Below are positions 1-12,114 of a DNA stretch of 64,000 nucleotides, piece after piece (positions within the stretch are counted from its first letter, which is position 1; the number at the start of each line of letters is the position of its first letter). The stretch is from assembly GCA_963573315.1 (NCBI GenBank), contig OY752144.1:862501-926500 (forward strand). Direction: 5' to 3'. A program made the translations under genes and the position numbers. The DNA is from Entomortierella parvispora. Its lineage: Eukaryota > Mortierellomycota > Mortierellomycetes > Mortierellales > Mortierellaceae. Under the pieces are notes generated by a model. That model ran no database searches and was not told where the DNA came from. It saw nothing but the letters and a program-made list of their open reading frames with translations.

Positions 1-2375
1 ACATCAAAGCCAAGGAGAGGAGCAGGAGCCAGACGATTGACAGAATATGGAGGATCTTGGAAAAGGGACCCAGGGAGAAATTGCCTTCGATAAAGTGAAG
101 CTGACCCTCGACCGTCAGCCTCATACACAGAGGAATGGCTTTTGTTCGAGAAAAAATGACATTGAAACAATGTTTAGTCAAATGAAGTGGAGATCCTCAC
201 CAGAAGTACAATAAACATTACGTTGACTATCATATTACATACCAAAGCACAGGTTAGCACAGATGCAACCTAGACTTGCGATCCACTGAAACGCGATCGC
301 ATTACCCCAGAAGAATGGAAAGATGCAGCACATGCACGCGGCCGTCACGAGCCATGAGACGCGTTGAGGCGTTTTCGTTCTAGGGTGGAGATGATTCCAA
401 TATGAAGAGTGGGCCACACCGCCATCTCTCGCGAACGCGTAGGCGGTCCTTGTGGCCATGGCCAAACGACTGATGCCGGTCAAACTGATAGCAACCAACA
501 CCAAAGCCATGAAGACCGTTGCAGTGTGAGGGGACAATGTTTCCTACAAAGTTGTTTATAGCAAACCGTTAGAGGGCAGCGGTAAAAGGCCCTTTGTCCC
601 TTTCAGAACGGTAGATACTTACCAGTATAACGCGCACAGCAGGTACATCTTCGTCCAAAAGGCCCTTCATTGGCTTGATAATACCATAGTTCAGCGCGAC
701 GAGAAGCGGGAAACCAAACAGGATATTTGAAATGGAAGCGCCGATCAGTAGTCGTGGCATTGTCCTTTCTGGCCTCCTACTTTCCTCGGACTACATGCGA
801 AAAAGAAAAAAAGACGACCTTAAGATCTCTACCGATTTGTTTTTCCTTTGCTTTTCCTTTGTAATCTTGGCCTTGGCCTGTGACCCTTACCATACGAATG
901 ACCGTGTCTTGTGGACAGAAAACAAAGGAGGCCATCAACATACTACTTATTGCGGCGTAGGATGCGCTTGAACTACCGGAATAGTTCAGAAACGTCGTAA
1001 ACGGGACTTGACTCGTGGTTGCAGGATCAATACCTACCATCGACAACAACACGCTCACCAACGCCACTAACAAGCCTGCTGAAAAGACTCCAGAGATGGT
1101 GGAAAAGGAGCCAAGGGTCCGAACGGGCAAGAGGTTGAACGTCTGCCACGCAAGCAATACCCCCAGATGAAACATGACCAACGTCGCCGGTGTCAATACC
1201 GTCTTGTGGATCGATTGCAGCAACTGACCGAGGATCGAGGAAAAGAAAAACGCGACTGAAGCCGTGATGGTGACCTGGAGATAACAACCAAACAAAAACC
1301 ACAAAAAAAGAAGAATCTTCTTTTTCAGTAAGAGAATCATTTTGATTTTCAACGCCGCGGAGTATCAGTTGCTTACAGAGCTGACGATGGTGAACCAGCC
1401 GACCATCCATGATAGATACGCGCGTCGTTTGGCAGATCCCAGTTGGTACACCCAGTGGTGCACTCCGGCCGTAGTTGGATAAGCGGATGCAAGCTCTGAG
1501 ATACACAACGACACTATGATCGAAAACAGACCCACGATCAAAAAACTCCAGGTTGTCCAAGCCGGACCTCCGTTGGTCAATGTCACCCCATACATAGCTA
1601 TCACGCCCGTAAACACATTCGATGCCATTGCCGTCATTCCTGTAAGACTGACCCAAGGCAGTTTCCTGGACATGACCTATTTTTTTTTTTCATCCGTGGT
1701 TGATGCATGTTGGTTACGACATGGTCAAAACCTCGTTTCCTTTGAATATGAAACGAGGACTACTGGAAGAAAGGTTTACCGGTTCCTACTTACCGGCTTG
1801 TATCCAAGAGAGATCAAGTTGTAATCATCCAGTGTCAGCAGCTTCGGCGCTTGCCGCATCGCCCTCGGTGTAGAATGAACCAGCATTTCTGGTGACGCAT
1901 AGGCGTCGTACGCGTGCTGGTCATCCTCGTACAGGTCCAAGTCATGTATACTACTAATCAGATTGTCTCTTGTACGGACCACGTTCGCGCCTTGGTTCCG
2001 GTAGTGAGTCATCAACGTCGAGGGGAGAGGCCTCAACGGTATATCTCCTCGATCACGACCCGCTGTCCAGGCCATCGCACCTCCTCTCACTACTCGGACG
2101 ACCGAAGGAGGTAAAGGTGTCACAGCTGTTCTGTTGGACGTACTTCTAGTGCTGTTGGAAGTCGCTGGGGCCATCGCTACTGGACTTGGTCGTACAAGTT
2201 GGATGGCTAATTGAGTCCGTTTAGTATCGGAGGGAACAGGATCGGACCACATCCGTTGACCACTGCGAATTCGCCCAAGAGCAGCAATGGCCGTCCTTTC
2301 GCCACTGTGGTTATTAGGGGATGAGGAAGTCGAGTAGTCGTATGCAGTGCCATGGATGGGTTGACTTCCTGGCAT
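1..2375 (-). CDS. Amino-acid/GABA permease-like transporter (APC family), 3' end cut by window
   Basis: Plasma-membrane transporter of the amino acid-polyamine-organocation superfamily, closest in feel to fungal GABA/choline-type permeases; substrate not assigned. I join six exons by GT-AG sites: 2375-1796, 1673-1377, 1274-891, 790-623, 543-243 and 138 to the window edge. The joins keep frame and rebuild family hallmarks: an N-terminal LISLGYKP followed by the KLPW/TGMTAM first helix, SEESRRPERTMPR before a hydrophobic helix, and the SRLAMATRTAYAFARDGG loop. About nine hydrophobic segments are visible, and the C-terminal helices lie outside the window. I chose the ATG at 2375 (MPGSQPIHG); the frame is open further upstream, but that stretch looks like leader sequence. 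The N-terminal tail of about 170 residues is long and Ser/Thr-rich for the family. A TA-rich box near 2531-2541 could be the promoter. Confidence 0.85.
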
Positions 2376-3124
2376 GTCTTGAATAATATGGACGTTGTGG
2401 CAATATAGGGTGAGTGAATCTTTTTTTTTTCGAAGTGAGTGGTGGCACCGTTTAAAAGGCCTGGAGCGAAATGGAATGGAGGAGGAGGAACAGCGCGTCA
2501 ATAGTGGGATGCAGGGGAGAAAGGATAGAAGGTATATATTAAATGAAAGTTGAAAGATACGTGGGCGTGGGTGTGACGCTGAGTGAGGAGGGGTATAGAA
2601 CCGAATGTTCTGTGGTGGGGTATATTCTTGCGAAGAAAGAAACGAGAAGATACAAGAAAAGATAGAAAGAAGAAAGAACAGGAAAGACAGGTGCACGAAT
2701 AGAAAAGAACAAGTTCGCAGACAGACGAACGCCAGGTCGACGGTAGAGGGAGGAGGGATCAAAGGGTACGAGAACAGTGGTTATAATGGCAAAAAATAGT
2801 CGTCTGTGAAGATCAAGACTGCCTTGCACATCGTGAAATCATACGCCGTTGTAGAAGAGGACCGGCGAGAGAGGGATCATTCCAATCAGAAGGGGTTACT
2901 TTTTTTTCTCCCAGTGCCCGTTACTACCCACGATCATCTCTCTCACAAAACACCAAGCGAATCATCCAACGAACACACCACAATGGAATACCTCTTCGGG
3001 CCCGTGCTCCTGTTTGCGGCCGACCTCACTCCAGAGAAAACACGGTGGCCAGGGCTATTGTCATACCTTGATCCTGTCTCTGTGTAACAACCTGTCCCCC
3101 GATTGTCTACTTTTTTGTTCTTCT
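2376..3124. other. Intergenic: permease leader and MSS1 3' flank
   Basis: No gene is supported here. On the minus strand the sequence just upstream of the permease has a tatatatta-type box (about 2531) and pyrimidine-rich leader sequence. The ORFs in both strands are low-complexity (Ser/Phe/Leu or Lys/Arg) and have no family resemblance. Confidence 0.5.
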
Positions 3125-5422
3125 TTATTTGCCAATGCAGAATTCACGAAAAATAACGTCCAGCACCTCTTCTACATCTACACGACCAGTGATACGACCC
3201 AGGTCTGACGCAGCGTGTCTTAATTCTTCTGCACCCAGGACAACGTCGTCAACACCCAGTGCTATCACAACAACAATATAACACGAAAAGAAACTGCTGT
3301 TTAGCAATCCAATCCCAAGCACATGCTGCTCATTTCAGGAGAATCGATCAGGGATCATAGACTTACACAGGAAAGCCTCTAGAGACTGAAGGCAGTTCTC
3401 AAGATGTTTGCGGTGTCGATATTGAGTAATCGAGGTGCTGCTGGTAAGACTCGACTCAAATCTGACGAGAATCAGAAAACCAAAGGTTAGATGCGTGGTG
3501 GATGACATATGGACTCTTCTTTCTCTTCGATGAAGTCCTTCTTTTTCCATCCAGTTCATATTACCTGTCCTTGAGGATGGCGATAAAGTCCTGCAGAAAG
3601 TCTCCAACCCCCTCCCCTGTTTGGCAGGAGATGGCCCAGAGTCTATGCCGCGTACTTGTTGGGCGATTCGCCTCTTTGCTCTTTCTATCGGCTTGGCCAT
3701 ACTCTGTATGATCTTGTTCAGGCCAAAGTAGAGACCCAATCTGTCTTTTGATCTCGTCAGCATCTTTTCCCAGTAGATCCATCTTATTCACGAGAACCAT
3801 CGTTTTCGGATTCCGTCTAATGGCATCCAACACTATGGGGTCCACTTGACCCGCGCCACTAAAATCGTTCACAGGAAGAATGGCGATGTTGATGTCCGCT
3901 GTCCCTATACGGTCTTGCGCTCGCCGCACTCCTTCCATTTCAATCTCATCTTTCGAGGAACGCAGGCCAGCTGTGTCTCCGATCAAGATTGGATACCCAC
4001 CAATGTCGAGCGACACCTCTACTACATCCCTTGTTGTTCCAGGTACCGGAGACACAATAGCAGCTTGTCGCTTGGCTAACAAGGAAGGGTGTCTGTTAGA
4101 GTCTGCGCTAATCAGTCCAAGCTGAGTCAGTCTGATGTTTTCGGAAACAAGTATCGCTCCTTACTGATGTAGTTAAGAAAACTACTCTTTCCAGCATTGG
4201 GGGGTCCAAGAATAGTGACATGGATACCGTCTCGAAGAATCTCGCCACATCGATCGTCCTCTGTATGTCGCTTGATTTCTCTATGAAGTGACTTTACTTT
4301 TTCTACAACTGCAACGCGGAAGAAAACGAGATTCCCGAGAACAGCTTAGTCTTCGTGACAACTTGTATCCATTACGAGTCCTTCATTCTCTGGAAATGGT
4401 CTTACCATTATCGTAGACATCCTCCTCAATATTTTCATCCTCGCCAAAGTCGATCAAGGCCTCAATCAGAGCCATGCTTTTGATGAGTTGCGTCCTCCAG
4501 TTATCGTATAAATTCCTTAACCCTCCCTAGGAAATTTTCCGAGATGGGGAAAGAGAAAACACGTAAGTCACCCATGGGAATCTTTGCTCGAGTCTCAGAG
4601 TCGTCTTCCTTTGTTCATCATCTTACATCTGCTTGGCGTAAAGCGAGTCTCCTTTGCGCTTCAGTTTCGGCGTTTAAAAGATCGGCAAGGCCTTCCACTT
4701 CCGTTAAATCCAGCTTGTTATTCTCAAATGCCCTGCAGGGACAGCGAACAGAAATTAGACGGAAACACATTAAATATTGAACATTTCCTCAGCGCATTTT
4801 TTTTTACCTCCTAGCAAATTCTCCTGGTTCGGCCAGACGAACATAAGGCCCAACATTGCCAATTCCTCTGAGTACGCTGTCGATAACTGCTTTTCCCCCA
4901 TGGCAATGAAATTCAACGCTGTCTTCTCCCGTAAAACTTCTCGGCCCTAAGATATATTTTGGCAAGGTCTAGTTAGTAAAAGACTAGGCTCCATCGAATC
5001 AGGTTGTTCATCAGAGCTAATCAAGGGTCTAGGGTAAACCATGTACCAGGGAACCAGAGCACCATGCCCTTGTCCAAGAGATCGCTTGTTTGAGGACACT
5101 GTAGCCGTCGTGTGACCGCCATTCTGGCTTTTGGGATCGGAGACGAAGACGGGGTCATGGTTCGGAGGACTGTCTTGGCCTGCGGTCCAGAGACACGAAC
5201 GACAGCAATGCCAGCCTTCCCTGGGTGTGTTGAAAGTGCATATATAGTGTCAAGATGCGTCTCGGTATATCGCAGATCCTTTGAGCGCGCAAACTGCAAA
5301 AATCGCCGGCTTTGGTACGCTACAAGGAGGGTGGGACAAGCTCGGACAGGGAGGCGCTGTGTATTCCAAGTAGGAACAAACAATCCAGAGATGAACGCCC
5401 TCCTTGAGGCGAGTGAAGCCAT
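3125..5422 (-). CDS. MSS1: tRNA modification GTPase MSS1/MnmE/GTPBP3, mitochondrial
   Basis: GTPase that, with MTO1/MnmG, makes the wobble-uridine modification of mitochondrial tRNAs. Eight exons are joined by GT-AG sites: 5422-5047, 4946-4808, 4732-4627, 4526-4406, 4308-4165, 4102-3565, 3461-3367 and 3261-3125. The Arg-rich, acid-poor N-terminus suggests a mitochondrial presequence. The N-terminal MnmE domain starts at [20 protein letters not shown]. The central domain holds [17 protein letters not shown]. The G domain has the P-loop [23 protein letters not shown] and NKMD. The protein ends in the family's diagnostic C-IGK motif (FCIGK), which contributes to the formyl-THF/catalytic step. 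The length is normal for fungal Mss1. The acceptor at 4103/4102 was chosen because it is the one that keeps frame. The next gene upstream is on the same strand, 155 bp away. Confidence 0.93.
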
Positions 5423-5576
5423 GGCTGACTGAGTCGATGTCCTGGAAGGATACTAGAATGAATGAACATGCATGTGCCTTCTTCACATGTTTGAAGCGAT
5501 CGAAAGGTGGAAAAAAAAGTGATCACGTGAATATTGGTGGCAAATGCTTTATTATTGCAACAGCGTGCAGCAAAAA

Positions 5577-7224
5577 TCACCAGCTCTGGAGCATCCTCTG
5601 TCAAAGGGAAGAACAACATCGGTTTAGTGCGTCAACCCAGACAGCGACTGTATATTGACATGCTGACATGAGCCAGTCTCCTTTGGAACCATTGCTTACC
5701 TTGAACGCCTGCCGCTTGACTCGACCCATTTGGATGAGCCTCTGCCCTAGTGACGGGTTTGTTGCTTCCTTGTCTTCGGAGGTTGTTGCGTTGGCTGATA
5801 ATAGCATAGCCTTTTCAGTCTCTCCAAGTGCCACCACTATGCTCAAAAGGACGGTATGCATCGGTTCCATAACTTTTTCTAGCGCTTCTTGATCTGCTTT
5901 GAACTTTGCTGCCAGTTCTTCTATTTGACTCGGGGTCGGTGAGCAAGACAGCAGGCTGTTGAGATGCCGACTCCTGAGGATCCGTACATTGTCTTCCCTC
6001 TCGAGCTCAGTCGGGTCCTGTACATTTTTGTTTCAGTCGTAGTGATAGCGCATTTAGTTTTGAGTTGAGCACATGTACGGTAGAGTAAAGAGATTGAGGT
6101 CCAGAGAGAGAGAAAAAGTCCGAAAAACAGGCTAATGCACATACCTGAAAGATATCTAGGACCAGCTGGGCTCGCTCATGAAAGTGGTTCTGCGCACTCC
6201 AAAATGCCACAGTCGCGTTCTTGAGTTGATTCACTGCCTTGATACGTTGTTTGAGCAATTTAGCGTCATGAGCCGCAGCCGCCCTTTCTTGACCTTGACA
6301 ATGTTGCTGATGTTCGCTTGCGTTCTTTTCTGAGGGGCAGCGAGACGTCGTAGTTCCCATCGCCGACCAAGGAGCTGATATCGAGAGCGAGGGCCAGGCG
6401 GACACGACCTGATCCGTCACTGCCTTTGCTATACGATGACGAGCCTCCTCCAGATTATCTTCATCAGAGCTCCATCCTGTCCCTGAGAGTGTAGCAGATC
6501 GCAACCCCAGACGCGTTTCATCAAACTCAGTCATGGCATCCAGAACCTGATCGTTCAATGTTTCGAACAGCTCTGTCTGATTGACGAGTTCCTGGAAGAC
6601 GATCTTGAAGGATTGTCGGTCCAAACATACAGGAACAGGGGCAGGAGGAGGAGCTGAGGTTATCGTGTGAGTCGTTGTAGATTTGGAGAGCGTGGACTGG
6701 GCTGGGGCAGGAAGCATGGTCGGTTGCACTGGGTTGCTGGAAACCAATGTTCCTGAAGTCGAAAGCACAGAGATTGCGGAGGCGATGTCGTTTTCCCGAT
6801 TTAAGGAGAGCTCCTGTTTTGGTGTTGGTGAATTTAACGTCAATTCTGTTGAAGGGAGTCGTCTTTCTAGAGTTGCAGAGGATATCGATGTGGTTGCCGA
6901 CGCCGATACCAATGCTGAGGCCGATGCAGATGAGATTGGCGCGAGAGTTGATGGTAGTAAAGTGGAGCTGGGGCTACATGATGCATCTGTGCTTGTTGCT
7001 CGATCCGTGCCATCGTTTAGTTGTGCAGAGGCCTGAATCCGCGGGACCAGCGGTTCTTGCTTGTTGGTGAGTGCCGGGCTATCGATGCTGGAGGCACCCA
7101 CTATATTGGATGACTGTTGCTTCTTCAGGCCCATGTTCAGCTCGGAATGGTCCTCCTGTGGCAGTTCCGAGGAAGAAAGGTGGCTAGACATTGCAATTGT
7201 AGGAGAGTTGCTGACGACGTCCAT
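5577..7224 (-). CDS. Uncharacterised Ser/Thr-rich protein with C-terminal helical region
   Basis: I do not recognise the family. Four exons fit: 7224-6145, 6017-5700 and a short last exon 5597-5577 (RMLQSW, then TGA), with GT-AG introns 6144-6018 and 5699-5598, i.e. three coding exons. The first 200 residues are Ser/Thr/Ala-rich and probably disordered. From about residue 200 the protein becomes helical and charged (FKIVFQELVNQTELFETLNDQVL; later LKQRIKAVNQLKNATVAFW and QIEELAAKFKADQEALEKV), suggesting a coiled-coil subunit of a nuclear or cytoskeletal complex. The start is taken at the ATG at 7224; the frame stays open to 7701, but that part is Leu/Phe/Ser low-complexity and looks like leader. 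Placed between MSS1 and a divergent secreted-protein gene; the context gives no functional hint. Confidence 0.6.
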
Positions 7225-8715
7225 GCTTGAAGCGACACAGCTCGAGGGAGTGAAGACGTCGAAAAAGGAGAATGGAGAGGAGGGGGGGAGGGGAGAGAGA
7301 AAGAGAAGGAAGAGCGATAAAAATAATTGAGAAAGTTGAAAAGCGGGCCAGCAACAAACACCCGAAAAAAGCACACTGCGCAACCAAGCACCGCAACATC
7401 GTTCAGGCCAATTGTTGTTTATATCCATAGAAGGCGGACAATGGGGACATTTGCCAACTGCATGGAGTGTCCTTAGTCCAATCCAGGTCTGTCTGTGGGG
7501 TCGATGTGGGTCCAGACCTGAATAAGCGCAGACTTGAGCTGTGAATCGGAGCACTTTGTGGCAGCGCGACAAAGGCTGTGCGTCCCTGGGTGTGCGGTTA
7601 ACTGGCGCTCTTCGCTGGATCTCTGCTCTTTTTGATTTCTTCTTTCGCAACCACGGACCAAAAAAAGAGCAGCAACCTTCGTGAAGAATCGATGCAGTCA
7701 AGTGATGCCGTCATAAACTGGTGTTCAGTTAGGCTGGCATTCGTGTCAAATGAATGCATGAATGGGTCATCCCCTGCAATGCAGTTGGAATCCTGGTAAA
7801 GTGTTTCGCTGAATGGCCTACCTACCGCGTCATATGTACATACGTATCGAGGTACCGTAAGATACCGTGGTATTATTACTGCATATTCATTAATTAATGG
7901 AAGTGCTGACAAACAAACGACTCTTGGTCATAGAGGACGTCAAGACGGCAGCTTGCTTTGCTCTGGACTACCATAGTCCTGCGGGTCTGCTGGAGGATAG
8001 GCATTCAACAGCCCACAACTCAAAGGACGCTTTCGCCGAGAGTGCATCCCTCTCGCAATATTCGATCACGTTAGACACAGTAACGCTACTGGGGGTGCAG
8101 CCTGCTTTCGTCCTGATGCGCCCCCAGGTGCCTGCAGCTCCGACAATCCGACAACGGAAACCGGCTTATTGACGTTTCCCCTAGTCATTCCAGTAGGCTT
8201 TCAACTCGTCTCGTTTGACACGTATCGATTTTGTGATTGTAAGCCCAGGACGGAGAAGAATACTGTTTCCGGCCAGTTGGTCAACAGCGGAGAACCGGAT
8301 ACTTGCCCTTGAATGCAATTGGCTCTTGTCCATGCACCATTCTTTCCAAACTTTCAACACGAAGACGATTCAGGGCCGAGGGCAGTGCCAGCCCTTTGGT
8401 CAGTTTACCATTGGACGATTGACCTGAATTTTTCAATTCGCGTCACCTACACATCCTTTGCCGTCCTGCAGATGAATGAGAATTCCATATCCTGATGACC
8501 CTCTTCTGAGTTTCTGCAACCCTTCCTCTCACAACTAGTCCCGGTGACTTTAACGGTGAGATGAAGGGCCAGGTTGAAGGATCAAGGAAGGGTCGATCAC
8601 AATTATGATAAATAGAGAGGATTCATTCACACTCCTCCCTCGCCTCACAGCTTTCCAAACACGCCTCTGCTGGTTTTCCTTCTCGTCTCTAAACCCCCAC
8701 AGTCTTTATCAAACC
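7225..8715. other. Divergent intergenic region
   Basis: Separates two divergently transcribed genes (start at 7224 on minus, 8716 on plus). The short ORFs inside have no recognisable product. A TATA-like tgataaata at about 8605-8613 lies about 105 bp before the plus-strand start and is followed by a pyrimidine-rich leader, as expected for a strong fungal promoter. Confidence 0.5.
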
Positions 8716-9798
8716 ATGAAGTTTCCCTCCATCCTCTTGATCTCGGCCGCTCTGGCTGTTGTCGCCAATGCCGCGCCCTTGGCTGTCAAGATTCCTGTCA
8801 CCATTGACACGACCAGACATGACATCAGCGTTGCACTGGCCCCTTTGATATACAAGCGCTGCAACGGTTGCACAAACCAGGATGGAGTCGCGCTTGATCT
8901 TATTGTCAAGACTTCTGCGGACCACTACTCGGAGATTGCCCATAGCCGTCTCGATGACCTCATGAAAGAGATTCAGACCGCCAAGGTCACCAGCGGCACT
9001 GAAGACATGCCCAAGGAAAAACAGGTGCTTACTGTCACCATTCAGGCACAGATTGACGAAGCCAAGAAGGCCTGCAGTCCCGAGGCTCTCCAGCCCGTGA
9101 TCAAGGCCACTGTTACAACAGATTCCAACTTTGACATTCCTTGGTCCAAGAAGGAAGAGGTCGAGAAGAAGATGGCTGCGTTTGACACTGCTATCACCAA
9201 AGCTGTGTTGGATCGTATCCAGGCAACTGTCAATGCCGAGTCGTTGTCCAAGGACTGCACCGAGAAGATGACCAACACTGAGATTGTTCCTGTTCCTGCT
9301 GCTCCCGTGCCTGATTCCACACCAGCGGAGACTCCTGAGCCCATGGCTGCCGAATCAGCTCCGGAAACCCCTGCACTTGAACCAGAGATTCCTGCTCCTG
9401 CACCAGAGACTCCCGCCCCCGCACCAGAGACCCCTGCCCCCGCACCTGAGACATCCGCCCCAGCTCCAGAGGCCGCAGCTTCCGCTGAAGTTCCAGCCAC
9501 AGAATCAGAGCCACCCAAGGAGGAAAACGGTCTCCAGGCAGGTATCGATGTCGCTTCATCGGTTGACGACAAGTTTGTGTGCAAGACTGGATGCAAGGAC
9601 AGTGAGGATGCCCACACGGTGTTGAGTCTTCGTGTTAATCTCGAGAACGAACTCAAGCCTCGTTTGGACCACTTTTATAACCAGGAGGTCCCAACGGCCT
9701 GTACCGAGAAGCGCACGTCTCTGCTCGATGGTGTTCTCGACATTTTGTCGCATCTGCGAGTTGAGGTCAATGCGGATGTCAAGAACAACGCCCAGTAG
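8716..9798 (+). CDS. Secreted protein with Pro-Ala-Glu-Thr repeats, unknown function
   Basis: Intronless 360-residue protein. The start is the ATG at 8716, giving a textbook signal peptide (MKFPSILLISAALAVVANA, cleavage likely after ANA); the open frame upstream is leader. The mature protein has three parts. The first is an alpha-helical N-terminal domain with a CNGC motif near residue 56. The second is a central linker with tandem PAPAPET-type repeats (about nt 9385-9475). The third is a helical C-terminal domain with CKTGCKD and a late Cys (TACTEK). The two flanking domains look alike in layout (Cys-x2/3-Cys then a long amphipathic helix), so it may be an internal duplication joined by the linker. 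Strong Kozak-like context and codon bias (GCC/GTC/AAG) suggest high expression. Probably a cell-wall or extracellular protein; no enzymatic motif is seen. Confidence 0.85.
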   Translation: MKFPSILLISAALAVVANAAPLAVKIPVTIDTTRHDISVALAPLIYKRCNGCTNQDGVALDLIVKTSADHYSEIAHSRLDDLMKEIQTAKVTSGTEDMPKEKQVLTVTIQAQIDEAKKACSPEALQPVIKATVTTDSNFDIPWSKKEEVEKKMAAFDTAITKAVLDRIQATVNAESLSKDCTEKMTNTEIVPVPAAPVPDSTPAETPEPMAAESAPETPALEPEIPAPAPETPAPAPETPAPAPETSAPAPEAAASAEVPATESEPPKEENGLQAGIDVASSVDDKFVCKTGCKDSEDAHTVLSLRVNLENELKPRLDHFYNQEVPTACTEKRTSLLDGVLDILSHLRVEVNADVKNNAQ

Positions 9799-10809
9799 GC
9801 GGCATTTACGACCACGATGAAAGCTTCTATCGGATAATAATGAGGATATAGATAGCAGAACACAGGGCACAGGAACAATATACCCCCAGCGCTTTGTCAG
9901 AATTCGACAGGGCTGGTTGATTCTCTTGTAAAAAGGCGAGATTGATTTGTTGGTGAAGATATGGCATGTTGTGGGTCAGATCCCAATCGAAAAGAAGGAA
10001 AAGCCCAGTTGTGAGGGTCCACGCCAGAGATGACGATGGTGGCGTCGAGACAGAGACAGTCAAGTCAACAACACATTATTATTATGGTCAGACAAGACAA
10101 CAGAGAAGCAAAGACAGGGCACGGAAACAGGTTTCCTCCGGTCCGGGGCGCGCGTTTGTCTCTCTGCTGGTCTTTTTTCAGCCTCGGTTGCACTGCACCG
10201 AACGCGTGGGCCACTGCAGCGCTGAGCATCGGCGAAGAGAAAGAGGGAAATGAAGAGGAAGGACCGAAAAAAGATACGAGGCATCCTCGCTTCTGATTGG
10301 CTGTGCCGACATCACCTCTTTTTTTTTTTTTTTTTTCCTTTTCACGCCTTTGGTCCCTTTGGTCCCTTGCTGCTCCCCTGACAAGAGGACAGAGGCGTCG
10401 GTCACACTTCCTTCTCTTTCTCTCACTCTCTCGCCCTCTCTCGCTCTCTCCCACTCCTTGCCTCTCGTACATTGTCCCGCACCCTCCATTCATTCATTCT
10501 TCGCATTCAGTCGTTCATCGAAGCCTCCTTCACCTTCTTCTCCCTCCTCCCCCTTCTCTCCATCCTCCTCCTCCTCAGTGGAACACTGCCCGACTACCCT
10601 TCCTCCCCGTCTTTGCCCTGCCCTGCACTCTCAGTCACTCTGTAAGTGGGGTCGAATCAAATGCCACCACTCCCCGGGATCCCTTTACACCTCAGTCCCC
10701 TGTGCCAGTAATCCAACTAACCACGCCATCCTTCCTTACCTTTCCTCTCTCTCCTTTTGCAGATTTGCCACTCAAGACATTTATCCATCCATCCAGTTAA
10801 CCCCTCATA
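9799..10809 (+). promoter_or_regulatory. Promoter and leader of the SREBP gene, with a probable 5'-UTR intron
   Basis: There is no gene between the secreted protein and the SREBP start. An inverted CCAAT box (ctgattggct, about 10292-10301) is followed within 10-15 bp by gacatcacctc, which resembles a sterol regulatory element (ATCACnCCAC-like), then a 19-T tract and a long CT-rich leader. A likely 5'-UTR intron runs from tgtaagtgg (GT at 10642) to ttttgcag (AG ending 10762); it does not affect the coding sequence. Sterol feedback by the gene's own product is inference from the CCAAT/SRE pairing only. Confidence 0.45.
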
Positions 10810-12082
10810 ATGTTCCTCCAGGCCGGGAACCCGCTCTTTGGGGCTCCTCCAGCAGCCTCGGGTGATCTCCAGGACCTTTTCATGTGCGAGTCTTACTTCG
10901 ACGAGTACACCACTACCGGGTCGACCCTCGACCCCACCTCCGCCGCTCTTCAGCACCAGTTGCAGCTCCAGCACCAACAAGGCCAAAACGGCCAGAGCAG
11001 TCAACAACAACAGCTGCAGCAACAACAACAACAGCAACTCCTTCACCAGCTCACTCTGCAACAACAGCAGCAGCACCTTCAACAGCAGCAGCAGCAGCAC
11101 ACTCAGCCCCAGCTCTCTGCATTTGAACTCCAGCTCCAGTCTTTCCTCGCTTCCAATGCTGTCCAGCAGCAGCAGCTACAGCAGCAACAACAACAGCAGC
11201 AGCAGCTCCAAGAACAGCAACAGCTGCTCCTCAACTCGCAGACCCAGCTCGCTGCTTTCCGCTGGGCTCTGGCCAACGCAAACGCAGTGGCCAGTGCCAA
11301 CGCCAGCGTGGCTGCCGCTGCTGCCAGCGTTAATCTGAACAACCTTGGAGCTGGTGCGACCTCACCCGTGGACTCTGCTGCATTCTTCAGCTCACCTGAT
11401 ATGATGTCTTCGTCCCTCTCGCCAGAGTCGGATACACTCATGCTCCCCAACTCTCCCGGCGCGTTCTCTTCAAGCGAGGATGGCGCCATGCTTTCCCCAC
11501 TTTTGCTCTCAACCCAGGCCGCGTCCCTAGCCAATGCTTCTGCCACCAACGCCAAGGTCAAGACCGAAAAGTCCAGCCCAAAGACCGCGAAGCGTCAATC
11601 GATGGATGATGGCACAGATGTCGAGACAAAGGCGATGACAGCAGCAGGAGCGACCAAGAGAACCAAAAAGACGACGGCGGCAACAAAGTCAGCGGCAGCT
11701 TCAGCACCCAAGAAGCCAAGAGCCAAGAAGGCGCTCAAAAATGGATCGGATCAAAGTGACATGGACATGCCCCTCAGCTCTGCCGCCTCGGCAGGATCCA
11801 GCACACCTTCGCCCCAGACCCTTGCTCAGCAGCTACCCGCAGTGACGACTCCAGGAACCAGCTCGGCCACGTCAACGGCAGGATTCTTCCATTCGCTTCC
11901 AATAATACCCCTGACGCCTGGAATCTCACAGCCGACTTCCCCAGGAATGCTCCCCTTTGGACAGTCGCTCTGGAAGATGGCACCCGGCATGGTCATGCCG
12001 CCCAACATGCCCCTACCCCCTGCTGGATTTGACCCAAACGCGTTTGCCCCCTCAGCGCTGCCAACACTGGAGTCCAGTCAAT

Positions 12083-12114
<32 letters not shown>

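Noticed and set aside
1776-2762. Long minus-strand ORF reading 130 codons upstream of the permease start
   Set aside because: The extra N-terminal part is Phe/Leu/Ser low-complexity from a pyrimidine-rich leader; the MPGSQ start gives a normal permease N-terminus.
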